Positions 45,037-53,338 of a stretch of 64,000 nucleotides of DNA are shown here, piece after piece (within the stretch, counting starts at the first letter, position 1; each line of letters starts with the position of its first letter). The notes under the pieces were generated by a model. That model did no database searches and was not told where the DNA came from. It saw only the letters and a program-made list of their open reading frames with translations. This stretch comes from Leptospira stimsonii (GTDB lineage Bacteria; Spirochaetota; Leptospiria; Leptospirales; Leptospiraceae), in assembly GCF_003545875.1 (NCBI RefSeq), contig NZ_QHCS01000002.1:631001-695000 (forward strand), written 5' to 3'. The translations under genes and the position numbers were made by a program.

Positions 45037-45909
45037 CTATTTTCTTTTCTTCGGTTTTGCCTTCTTTTTAGATTTGGTTTTCGTTTTTTTAGAGACGGTT
45101 TTCGTTTTGGAAACCGTTTCCGATGAAAGATAGGACTCGATTCTTTTTGCAACATTCTCCCATCCTTCGTCGAGCATGAGATTGTGACCCATATTCGCAA
45201 AAATTTCCGGTTTCACTTCGTATGCTTTCGCTGTGAGTGCCACTTCCCAAGGCGGAAAAAATCTGTCTTTCCCTCCACCGATCACCAAGAGCGGAGTTTG
45301 GATCTTTTTGGTTTTAGGAAGAGAAAGAATCAACATTCCTAAAAATGCAAAAAAGGATTCGTCTTGAAGACGAGAAGCGTAGTGAAACGCTTTTGTGTCG
45401 CTTAACGATTTCGAAAAGAAAAGTTCCTGACTCAGTTTCGGATCTTCGACGAGTGGAAATAGGGAAAGAGTCGCGAGCACGCGCAAAAAACGAATCGGAT
45501 GTTTGAAAAAAAGCTCCAACGTGATTCTAAAAACGCCGTAAGGTGGAACGCTTGCAAGTAAAACGGCTTTCGGAACATGAGCTGTTTCTAATGTTTTTTG
45601 CACGACCAACCCGCCCATAGAATGACCGACTAACACCGTGGAGGGCGGGAGTTGATCCAAAACTTTTCGGACGTCTTGAACATAGTTTCCGATCGAGGTC
45701 CAACGAAAGGAACCGATACTCGGGCTTTTGCCATGACCTCTGAGATCCAGGGTATAAACGTCGTGTCCCGCTTTTTGAAAATAAGGCACAAAATTCTCCG
45801 TCCAACACCAGCCTCCGTGCCAGGCTCCGTGAACGAAAAGGATCGGTGGTTTTCCGGGAGAGGAGGTTTTTGAGGATTTTATCGCGGGATTGGATTCGTA
45901 GTGGATCAT
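45037..45909 (-). CDS. Alpha/beta hydrolase with lysine-rich C-terminal tail
   Basis: The product is 290 residues. HGAWHGGWCW at 27-36 (oxyanion loop), GHSMGG with nucleophile Ser97, the acid in GGGKDRFFPP and the His in MGHNLMLDEG form a complete serine-hydrolase triad. From about residue 262 the last 28 residues are almost all Lys, Thr and Ser, ending in KPKKRK. This basic, disordered tail is not part of the family fold; it may bind nucleic acid, anionic lipid or LPS. Substrate unknown. Confidence 0.85.
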   Translation of the reverse strand: MIHYESNPAIKSSKTSSPGKPPILFVHGAWHGGWCWTENFVPYFQKAGHDVYTLDLRGHGKSPSIGSFRWTSIGNYVQDVRKVLDQLPPSTVLVGHSMGGLVVQKTLETAHVPKAVLLASVPPYGVFRITLELFFKHPIRFLRVLATLSLFPLVEDPKLSQELFFSKSLSDTKAFHYASRLQDESFFAFLGMLILSLPKTKKIQTPLLVIGGGKDRFFPPWEVALTAKAYEVKPEIFANMGHNLMLDEGWENVAKRIESYLSSETVSKTKTVSKKTKTKSKKKAKPKKRK

Positions 45910-46260
45910 AGGGTGATGAAATCTCCTCGATCCTCATAAGACTGCAACGAAAAAACGCAGTATCGTTTTATAAGAATTTAGAAATGGAGTTTTGAAACGG
46001 CATAAAACGCGTGTTTGTCGAGACTGGATCCGCTTGCGATTCTTCCTAAAAAAGAAACTCGAGGCCGGAAAATCTGCATTCATTCTGAGAACGGTTCTTG
46101 AAAACGAATTCGGTCGTAGAATTCGAGTAAGAACGACGTTTGTATCCGAGTTGGTGAGCAAAGAAAAGTGACATAGGGAGATCCCTATGCCGTCTCATAA
46201 TTTGAGATTTGAGTGTGAGGGGAATATTAGAAATATTCAGCGTTTTGGACGTTCTCCCGA
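45910..46260. other. Intergenic region with a short palindrome
   Basis: 351 bases with no supported gene. The only structure I see is the CATAGGGA/TCCCTATG palindrome at 46172-46189. Confidence 0.4.
46172..46189. repeat. Palindrome CATAGGGA-GA-TCCCTATG
   Basis: An 8-bp perfect inverted repeat with a 2-base spacer, preceded by TGA. It shares the core TGACATAGGG with the hairpin at 46736-46760 on the other side of the small lipoprotein gene. Confidence 0.6.
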
Positions 46261-46566
46261 TTAGAGAGGGCACCGTTTGTTATACGACCCTTGGATTAAT
46301 TTTTCTCCCTTATCGGCGAGATCGGGAAACAAACGAATGTTTACGCCGTATCGTTTTTGCGCGTCTTCCAGTTTACGCAAACAAATGGAAACTTCTTCCG
46401 ATTCAGCACCTTTGGCTCTTTCGACTTTTTCACATTCACATTTGGTTTCGCCAAGTACGGTCGCATATTCAACAAGCGACGCGAGCTGAGAATCCGACTT
46501 CGTTTTACAATTTGCGAAAAGAATAATCGTAAAGAAGAAGTAAAAAAGAGGAAAGGATATTTTCAT
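46261..46566 (-). CDS. Small lipoprotein, unknown
   Basis: The frame is open to 46752, but the ATG at 46566 starts a typical lipoprotein signal (MKISFPLFYFFF, lipobox FANC, Cys20), with AAGGACT upstream. The mature part is about 80 residues with four cysteines (CECEK, SICLRK, KRC), helical with many charged residues. I do not recognise it. Related hairpins with the core TGACATAGGG lie on either side. Confidence 0.65.
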   Translation of the reverse strand: MKISFPLFYFFFTIILFANCKTKSDSQLASLVEYATVLGETKCECEKVERAKGAESEEVSICLRKLEDAQKRYGVNIRLFPDLADKGEKLIQGSYNKRCPL

Positions 46567-46735
46567 TCTCAAGTCCTTACCGAATTTTGCATGAATCAAG
46601 ATTTTCCAAAAGATCGATTCGAAACTCTCGTATATCGAGACAAAGGAAAAACGATCCTGGAACTCTCTGATCAAATTCTCATTCGAGAAAGGAGTCAAGG
46701 AAGAATCCGCTTCCCTGTGGTTTATAACGAAGAAT

Positions 46736-46760
46736 GACATAGGGTCTTTCACCCTATGTC
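46736..46760. repeat. Hairpin GACATAGGGT-CTTTC-ACCCTATGTC
   Basis: A 10-bp perfect stem with a 5-base loop. It could serve as terminator for the cyclase gene on the minus strand (stop at 46803), although the T tract beyond it is poor. It shares its arm with the palindrome at 46172-46189. Confidence 0.6.
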
Positions 46761-46802
46761 GGGAAGAGACAAAAACCTACATTCTAAAATTAGAATATAG
46801 AT

Positions 46803-47423
46803 TTAGTAAACGAGTCGATACGCTTTCGGGGTTCCGGCCGGCGCCTCCGGTAATTCCTCAAATCGAAGGTGTTTTTCACGGACCTGTTCGAAAACTGATT
46901 GAGTGACAAGAATCTCTCCTGCTTCCGCTGTATCCTCTCCGAGTTTACTCGCGGTGTTTACTTCGGATCCGAATACGTCCGAATCTCCGATTTTTAAAAC
47001 CTTTCCGAAGCCGAGTCCGACACAAAGAAGAATTTTTTCTTCCGGAATCTTGTCTTGGTTGTAGTGAACGAGAATCTGTTGCATCTTGATCGCAGATTCG
47101 ATTCCTTTTCCGACGTTTCGAAAGATCACGAGAAAGCTGTCGCCTTCCGACTTCAAAAGAATTCCATCGTGATCTTCAATGATCGGGATGAGAATTCTTT
47201 CGGATTCGTGAATGGTTTGTAAAAAATGAATGATCCCGAATCGTTCGACTCCTCTGGAAAAACCGGAAAGATCCGTGAACATTACGCACCATTCTTCGCC
47301 GAATAGGTCCCAGATTCTCTGATCGACTTTCGCCTTGTCCGCTCCGGGTTGCAATCGGTCCTGGATCAATTTTTCCAGCCTGTCTTCGGAAGCGCTCGCT
47401 CCGATCGTTCTTCGAAATGCCAT
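46803..47423 (-). CDS. Stand-alone class III adenylate/guanylate cyclase domain protein
   Basis: The product is 206 residues, essentially one cyclase homology domain. The first metal Asp is D51 in MFTDLSGFS and the second is D95 in KSEGDSFLVIF. GSEVNTASKLGEDTAEAGEI carries the Asn/Arg-region of the active site, with N but a Lys where the transition-state Arg is usual. No sensor domain, membrane helix or cyclic-nucleotide-binding protein lies nearby. It may make cAMP or cGMP, or may be a regulatory homologue. Family is firm, activity uncertain. Confidence 0.82.
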   Translation of the reverse strand: MAFRRTIGASASEDRLEKLIQDRLQPGADKAKVDQRIWDLFGEEWCVMFTDLSGFSRGVERFGIIHFLQTIHESERILIPIIEDHDGILLKSEGDSFLVIFRNVGKGIESAIKMQQILVHYNQDKIPEEKILLCVGLGFGKVLKIGDSDVFGSEVNTASKLGEDTAEAGEILVTQSVFEQVREKHLRFEELPEAPAGTPKAYRLVY

Positions 47424-47649
47424 AAAACCTCGTAGGAGAATTTAGAAATGAATTCCTGACGGAATTTAGAATCCAAACGTTCTACCCAGAATTGTCTTTC
47501 TGTCAACGGGAAACTCAGATCAAACTAACGATTGCAGGCGAAGCAGGGAAGGAGATCCGGATAAGAATTTGTTATATTAGAATAAATTCTTTTATATAAG
47601 AATATTTTCTTGCTAAGTTTCAATCTTTCGATTCTTTGACGGATAATCT

Positions 47650-49050
47650 ATGGTAGAAATTCTTAAAACTTCCGGAGGAGTTCCTCAAAAGAAGATTTCT
47701 CTTTTTGGCCTAACCTGCCTAGCGATCGGACTCACCATCGGTGGCGGAGTTTTCGTACTTTCCGGAATCGTAGGAGCTTCCGTGGGACGTTATCTGCCAT
47801 GGCTCTACGGTGTCGCGGCGATTCCGATGTTTCTCGCGATCGCCCCCGTAGCCGCGCTTGGGACGATCTTTCCCGCTAGCGGAGGAAATTATTTTTATCC
47901 GAGTCGGTTTCTTTCTCCGTTAGTCGCCTTTCTTGGTATTTGGTTTTTTATCATCACGGCATCCTTGGGGCAGATGCCTTTGTTCTGCATCTCAACCGCA
48001 AAATTTTTAGGCGATTTTTTTCCTATTTCGACGAAAATACTTTCGTTCTTGATTTTGACGTTTTTTTATCTCCTCAATCTTTTCGGTCTTCGTTTTGTCG
48101 TTTGGATACAAACTTCCATGGTCGTCCTTTTGGTTCTGGGACTTCTCGCTTTTATCGGAATTAGTATTCCCACTTACGTTCCGGATTTACCGACTGAATC
48201 CGAGTTTCCCGGTTGGAAAAGAACGTTGTACGGAATCTCTCTCTTAACATTTACCTATTTCGGATCCAACGCAGTCGTAGAGTTCGGGAACGAAACCGCG
48301 AATCCGGGTAAGAATCTTTTTCGAGCGTTCTTACTCTCGTTTCCGATCGTGACGATTCTCTACATTGGAGTCGCTTACGCCGTGACAGGATATCTTCCCA
48401 AAGAATCCCATCTATTATCAGAGAATCCGGTGACGGAAAGCGCGAAGATCCTTTTTCCAGAATTCGTATATTCCGGATTTATTTTATTCTGCCCCGCCTT
48501 AGCCCTCGGCACTTCGATCAACGGTCTTTTTTTGATTCTTATGAGTTCCTCAGAATTTGTGATCGAGGATGGAATTTTCCCTAAGTTTTTAAAGCGTCGA
48601 TTTTTCTTACCTTCATCCAAACCTATTCTTTTGACCTTATTTTTTCTCCTTTCCGTTTTCGGTCTCGTGAGCGGTTGGAATTTGGAGACGCTCGCTTCTT
48701 ATTCCACTCTCGGTTGGCTTTTTTTGTTCGTTCCTCTTTTGATCGTTTTCCTCAGGTTGGAAAAAAAAATCAAAGAAGAACAAAGGATTCCCTTTCCGAT
48801 CTCCAGAAAATTTTTGAGGACTTCAGCCTATTTTGGACTATTCTTCATTCTTCTGTTTATCGTGTTTTTATTAAACGACTTACGGGAAGAGGGAAGGCTG
48901 TTTTTGCTCCCGTTTCTATTTTTGAGCGGTTTAGTATATTATATGATTCGAAAGCGCTACTTATTGCGCAAATATCCGAGCGAAAAACCATTTTACTGGA
49001 ATCAAGACGAACTCATCAAAACAAACTTTCGGAGAAATGATCATGAGTAG
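47650..49050 (+). CDS. APC superfamily amino acid permease
   Basis: The product is 466 residues with about 12 transmembrane helices. The first helix has IGLTIGGGVFVLSGIVGAS, the glycine-rich unwound substrate site of APC transporters (GxGIF-type), and the later segment TYFGSNAVVEFGNETANPGK is the typical helix 6 region. It would import or exchange an amino acid or small amine by proton symport. Its end overlaps the next gene by 14 bases, placing it first in an operon with a CMD-like protein, an SDR and a peptidase. Confidence 0.85.
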   Translation: MVEILKTSGGVPQKKISLFGLTCLAIGLTIGGGVFVLSGIVGASVGRYLPWLYGVAAIPMFLAIAPVAALGTIFPASGGNYFYPSRFLSPLVAFLGIWFFIITASLGQMPLFCISTAKFLGDFFPISTKILSFLILTFFYLLNLFGLRFVVWIQTSMVVLLVLGLLAFIGISIPTYVPDLPTESEFPGWKRTLYGISLLTFTYFGSNAVVEFGNETANPGKNLFRAFLLSFPIVTILYIGVAYAVTGYLPKESHLLSENPVTESAKILFPEFVYSGFILFCPALALGTSINGLFLILMSSSEFVIEDGIFPKFLKRRFFLPSSKPILLTLFFLLSVFGLVSGWNLETLASYSTLGWLFLFVPLLIVFLRLEKKIKEEQRIPFPISRKFLRTSAYFGLFFILLFIVFLLNDLREEGRLFLLPFLFLSGLVYYMIRKRYLLRKYPSEKPFYWNQDELIKTNFRRNDHE

Positions 49051-49579
49051 AATTCCTTTGACCGAATACGAAACCTCTTCGCAGAAAGTAAAAAAAGAAT
49101 ACGAATATCAGATCGAAAAGAACGGAAAGATCACCCACATGAAACGGACTCTTCTCCATTCTCTTCCGTCTTACAAAGCTTATATGGAATGGTATGTTCT
49201 CAAAGACGAAATCGTTCCATTTTTGGGGGAACGAGCGTTTACGATTTTCGCGCACTCGATTTCCGCGCAGACGGATTGTCTGATCTGCTCCACCTTCTTT
49301 CGAAGAATTCTGATAGAATGGGGGGAATCTCCGGATTCTCTCGTATTGAACGAGACCGAAACACTTCTTGTAGAATTCGGAAGACAAATTGTAACCGATT
49401 CCAACGCTGTTTCGGATTCGGTTTATCTGCAACTTAGGAAAAAATTCGACGACGAACAGATCGTCCTTCTGACCGCTTTTGCCGGAATTATGATCGCAAC
49501 AAATATCTTTAACAATGTCCTCAAGGTCGATCTCGATCCGTATCTTGAGAACTTCGCAAAAAAGGAACACAACAAATGA
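49037..49579 (+). CDS. Carboxymuconolactone decarboxylase/AhpD-like protein
   Basis: The product is 180 residues, all alpha, with the CMD core HSISAQTDCLICSTFFRRIL at about 70-89. The redox pair CxxC (CLIC) is present, but the His that follows it in AhpD (CxxCxxxH) is replaced by Phe. Family members are peroxidase partners or lactone decarboxylases; the missing His makes peroxidase activity doubtful. Overlaps the permease upstream and the SDR downstream (ATGA), so all three are translationally coupled. Confidence 0.75.
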   Translation: MIMSRIPLTEYETSSQKVKKEYEYQIEKNGKITHMKRTLLHSLPSYKAYMEWYVLKDEIVPFLGERAFTIFAHSISAQTDCLICSTFFRRILIEWGESPDSLVLNETETLLVEFGRQIVTDSNAVSDSVYLQLRKKFDDEQIVLLTAFAGIMIATNIFNNVLKVDLDPYLENFAKKEHNK

Positions 49580-50382
49580 GCTTGGAATTTAAGAATCAAG
49601 TCGTATTTATCACGGGAGCCGCACACGGACAAGGGAGAGCGACCGCGCTTGCTTTCGCAAAAGAAGGGGCGTTCATCGTCGGGTTCGACGTCGCAAAACA
49701 ACTTTCCTATCCCGCATATACGTTAGGCAATACCGACGAATTGGAAAGTCTTAAAAAGGAAGTCGAAGCACTTGGATCAAAAGCTCTCGTTTTCCAGGGC
49801 GATGTAAGAAATGACGCGGATATACAAAATGCGGTTCAGGGAACGTTAGACGCTTTTGGAAGAATCGACATACTATTTAACAATGCCGGCATTTGCGCCT
49901 ACGGTCTCTCGCACGAGCTCACGGAGGAAGCTTGGGATTCTATGATAGATATCAACCTCAAGGGAGCGTGGCTTGTGGCGAGACGAATCATTCCGATTCT
50001 GATAGCCCAAAAGTCAGGGGTGATCATCAACAATTCTTCGATCGCGGGCCTGAGGGGAATGAATCGTTTGTCGCACTACGCGGCATCGAAGTGGGGACTC
50101 GCTGGTCTTACCAAATCCTGGGCGATCGAACTCGCGCCCCACGGAATTCGGGTGAATTCCATCCATCCGACCGGAGTCAATACGCCGATGAACGATGGCC
50201 TTGCCTTTTTAGAAGGAGCCACACCGCAGGAAATCGCGGAACGTTCCGCTGGAAATTTGCTCCCGGTCCCTTGGATCGAAGTTGAGGACGTCGCGGAAGC
50301 GGTTCTGTATTTGAGTTCTAAGAAGAGCCGTTATGTAACGGGAGGGCAACTGGTTTTAGACGCAGGTCTTTTGACACGCTGA
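49576..50382 (+). CDS. SDR of the mycofactocin-associated type
   Basis: The product is 268 residues. The cofactor loop TGAAHGQGRATALAFAKEGA and an insert after strand 2 (DVAKQLSYPAYTLGNTDELE, then SLKKEVEALG) are characteristic of the mycofactocin-coupled SDR subgroup, which holds NAD so tightly that it needs an external electron carrier. NNAG, the catalytic Ser in NNSSIAG and YAASK are intact, as is the VDAG-type end (LDAG). No mycofactocin biosynthesis genes are visible in the window, so either another carrier is used or the cofactor is made elsewhere. Coupled to the CMD-like gene. Confidence 0.82.
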   Translation: MSLEFKNQVVFITGAAHGQGRATALAFAKEGAFIVGFDVAKQLSYPAYTLGNTDELESLKKEVEALGSKALVFQGDVRNDADIQNAVQGTLDAFGRIDILFNNAGICAYGLSHELTEEAWDSMIDINLKGAWLVARRIIPILIAQKSGVIINNSSIAGLRGMNRLSHYAASKWGLAGLTKSWAIELAPHGIRVNSIHPTGVNTPMNDGLAFLEGATPQEIAERSAGNLLPVPWIEVEDVAEAVLYLSSKKSRYVTGGQLVLDAGLLTR

Positions 50383-50451
50383 AGAATTTAGATCGATGAA
50401 AATTCGAACGGAGATAAGTTTGTCTCTTCTATAAAAGTAGGACGGTGAGTT

Positions 50452-51894
50452 ATGATTCTCCTTCGTTTTCCGTTGTGGATCTTATGTTTTGTTTTGATCG
50501 GTTGTTTTTATTCTTCTCCGATTCGAACGATTCCCCTCAAACAGAATTCGGTTTCGGTAAACTGGGAGGAAAGAACAAAGGAAGCGGTTCGGATCCTTCA
50601 GGATTTGATCCGTATTCGAACGGAAAGAAAAAACGAAATCGAAGTCGTTCGTTATCTGCAAGCGCTTTTACAGAAAGAAGGGATTCCTTCCAAGATCTAC
50701 GCTTCGAAAGAACATCCGGAACACGCAAACCTTGTCGCGGTTTTGGAACCGAAAAAGCCGAGATCCCTCAAAGGAATCATATTAGGAAATCATAGCGACG
50801 TCGTGGAGGCGGACGATTCGGAATGGACCGTTCCTCCCTTTTCCGGACAAATCGTAGACGGAAAAATTTACGGGAGGGGCGCTTTGGATATGAAGGGTCT
50901 CGCAGTGATGCAACTCGTAGCGTTCTTGGAATTGAAGCGTTCCAATGTCGAGTTGAATCGGAAGGTAATGTTTCTTTCTCTCGCCGACGAAGAAAGCGGA
51001 AGCCTCTGGGGAGCCCGTTATATGGCGAAAGAACACAGAAGAATATTCGAAGATTATGATACGATGTTAAACGAAGGAGGTATCGCTACGAAGGACGTGG
51101 GGATACCGGGCTCTACGATCTTTAACATTCAATATGCGGAAAAAGGGAACCTCTGGATAAAACTCAAAGCGAAAGGGCAGGGCGGTCATGGAAGCGCTCC
51201 AACTTCCGATTACGCGACCCTGAACCTAATCCGATTCTATGAAGAAATTTTGCGTTACGACGTCGGAGTAAGAATCACAGAAGAAACTCGGGCATATTTT
51301 TATCAACTCGGAACGGTCGCCTCTTTTCCCGTCTCCTTCTTTTTAAAGAACGCTTCCAATCCTTTGATCCTTCCTTTTCTTTCGGGTACTTTGAAAAAGA
51401 GCAAACATCTTTCCGCAATGACGAGCAACACAAAAGCGATCACCGGAATTCAAACCTTAGAAGGGGAAGGATATAACGTTCTCTCAGGAGAAACATTAGG
51501 AAAATTAGATATTCGGGTTCTTCCCGGTTTTGATACGAAAGAGTATTTCGAAAAGATTCGAGGGATCGCAAAAAAATATTCGATCGAAGCGGAGATCATA
51601 GACGAGATCGGTCCGGACGATTCTCCGCTGGAAGACGAACTCTTTCAGATTCTTGCGAGCGTAAGCGTTACCAAGGTTCCGGGGAGCGTCGCCGCACCAT
51701 TTATGTCCTCCGGAAAGACGGATAACGCGAGATTTAGAAGAATCGGGATTCGTTGTTACGGACTCAACCCCGCGATCCTGACTTCAAAGGATACGGAAAC
51801 TCTTCACGGAAAGGACGAAAATATCAGCATCGAAAATTTGAAATTGGGTTCCCAGATTCTTTTTGAAACCCTCTACCAATATACGACCCCGTAA
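50452..51894 (+). CDS. M20-family metallopeptidase, lipoprotein
   Basis: The product is 480 residues. The lipobox LIGC (Cys18) follows a short hydrophobic stretch, so it is an envelope lipoprotein, unlike most M20 enzymes. Zinc and catalytic motifs are complete: NHSDVV (H114, D116), GRGALDMKG (D146), DEES (E180, E181) and NEGG, with a later GGHGSAP lid motif and LHGKDE carrying the last His. It probably trims peptides or acylated amino acids outside the cytoplasm, feeding the amino acid permease at the start of the operon. Gap to the SDR is 69 bases. Confidence 0.88.
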   Translation: MILLRFPLWILCFVLIGCFYSSPIRTIPLKQNSVSVNWEERTKEAVRILQDLIRIRTERKNEIEVVRYLQALLQKEGIPSKIYASKEHPEHANLVAVLEPKKPRSLKGIILGNHSDVVEADDSEWTVPPFSGQIVDGKIYGRGALDMKGLAVMQLVAFLELKRSNVELNRKVMFLSLADEESGSLWGARYMAKEHRRIFEDYDTMLNEGGIATKDVGIPGSTIFNIQYAEKGNLWIKLKAKGQGGHGSAPTSDYATLNLIRFYEEILRYDVGVRITEETRAYFYQLGTVASFPVSFFLKNASNPLILPFLSGTLKKSKHLSAMTSNTKAITGIQTLEGEGYNVLSGETLGKLDIRVLPGFDTKEYFEKIRGIAKKYSIEAEIIDEIGPDDSPLEDELFQILASVSVTKVPGSVAAPFMSSGKTDNARFRRIGIRCYGLNPAILTSKDTETLHGKDENISIENLKLGSQILFETLYQYTTP

Positions 51895-51936
51895 CCCTGC
51901 TTCGGCGCGAAAGGGATTTTAAGGCTTCCGGATCGT

Positions 51937-53147
51937 TTATAGGGATTTCAAAAAGTTGAGTAGATATGTCCGTTCGCGGATGTCCAATCCTAAAAAGTAA
52001 TTTTTAATCTTTTCGGCTTCTCCTCCGTGTCAAAGGATTGCCTCGCTCCAGTCCCGAGCCCTACCGTCTTGAAGATAACGAGTGTGGCCGTTTACTTCTT
52101 CAAAAAGACGGATTCCCCAGAGAGGAGGGGTTCTCCATTTTCTTCCTGTCGCTTCTTCGTCCGGGATTTGATCCGCGAGCTCTTCACACATGTTGTGTAA
52201 CAATAGATCTGCATAAGGTATAAGGTCGGATCGTTTGGTTCGATAGTTCAGAAAAACCGGCGTTTGAGGAAGTTAATATTTTTGGAATATGACAATTCTT
52301 GCAACCGGCCTTGAAAAAAAATTCCTTTCCGAAGAGAAGGCTCGCATTGTTCGCTTTCCTTCTCGCTGGGACGGATATCAACTTCATGTAGTTTGTGATC
52401 GCGTCGATTTTTGGCCGAGATACTTCCGGATTTCCTCCGTTCACGGAGGTTTGGCATTGAGTTTGATTTGGAGTGCAGTTTTCAACGGGAAAAAGAGGGG
52501 ACGTGATTCCTAAATTCCCTAAAAATGCGGCGGAATTCGGACGGATCAAACTCGGGTGATTCCCCTTCCATCCGAATCTTCACAATATGAAACCCGTGTC
52601 GTTGAGGTTTGAAATCCAATTCGGTCTTCTGGATATTCCGTCTTCGGTCGAAACTCCCGTTCCTCAATTGACCGTAAGTGTTTCTGCCCTCCGTGTAAAC
52701 GTCTCCGTATTTTAAGAATCCGAGTGAACCGCAACCGCGTTGAGTTTTGTACCGAAGTAAACACGAATTTCCTTTTGTAGGATCTCCCCGTTCGAATGCT
52801 TCCAACGAAAGAGAATCGAATTTTCACGATTCTTCGATTTGAAAGCCGGGATTTGTACCAAATTCTTCTCGGAAGAAGAATCGGTGAAACCGCGTTTACG
52901 AAAGCGCCCGGTTCGTCGTTGCGCAGAACCTCTAAGGATCCGGGCTCGTTGACCGAAATCGTCGGTTTCCATTGATAGACGGGAGCGATTTCTCCGTCTT
53001 TTGGGAGAGAATCACGAAGGAAGCGGAAGGAGTTGCAGGACCCAGGGCAAAACCTAAGGAGGTAAGAGTATTCTCGCCTGAAGAATTTTCTCCACAGCCC
53101 AGGATCCAGAAAAGACTAAAATAGAAGAGTGTTGTTTTGACTTTTAT
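51937..53147 (-). pseudogene. Wrecked di-haem oxidoreductase (thiol oxidoreductase, COG3488) lipoprotein gene
   Basis: Pieces on the minus strand line up with the di-haem thiol oxidoreductase family. A lipoprotein signal TTLFYFSLFWILGC near 53100-53141 has ATA at 53145-53147 where an ATG is expected. Middle fragments follow in three frames (VQIPAFKSKNRENSILFRWK; SDGRGI). A long frame gives AAFLGNLGITSPLFP, PEVSRPKIDAITNY and the haem site GCKNCHIP (52184-52549). After a shift comes PYADLLLHNM, WRTPPLWGIRLFEEVNGHTR, YLQDGRARDW and an in-frame TGA where Trp is expected before HGGEA. Multiple frameshifts, missing first haem motif and lost start show it is dead. Intact homologues often accompany imelysin lipoproteins in iron-regulated loci. 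Confidence 0.82.
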
Positions 53148-53169
53148 AAGTCCCTATATTAACTAATAA

Positions 53170-53184
53170 AGAGAATGATTCTCA
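53170..53184. promoter_or_regulatory. Fur-like 7-1-7 palindrome
   Basis: AGAGAATGATTCTCA contains the perfect inverted repeat GAGAAT-G-ATTCTC and resembles a Fur box (TGAGAAT-N-ATTCTCA). It lies 24 bases upstream of the lost start of the di-haem oxidoreductase pseudogene and about 155 bases before the plus-strand lipoprotein gene. The proposed regulator is inferred. Confidence 0.65.
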
Positions 53185-53338
53185 ATATAAATATGGCCGT
53201 ACAAAGGAATAAAGGGAGGACGTCGAGAATTTCTTCCCGACCATGGGGACAATCGAAATCGTCTTCGGATTCCTTTGCATTTGACAGAGCGGGGAAGACA
53301 CTTAAACTCGTGCAAATTCTTTCCTGGAGAATTCTTTG

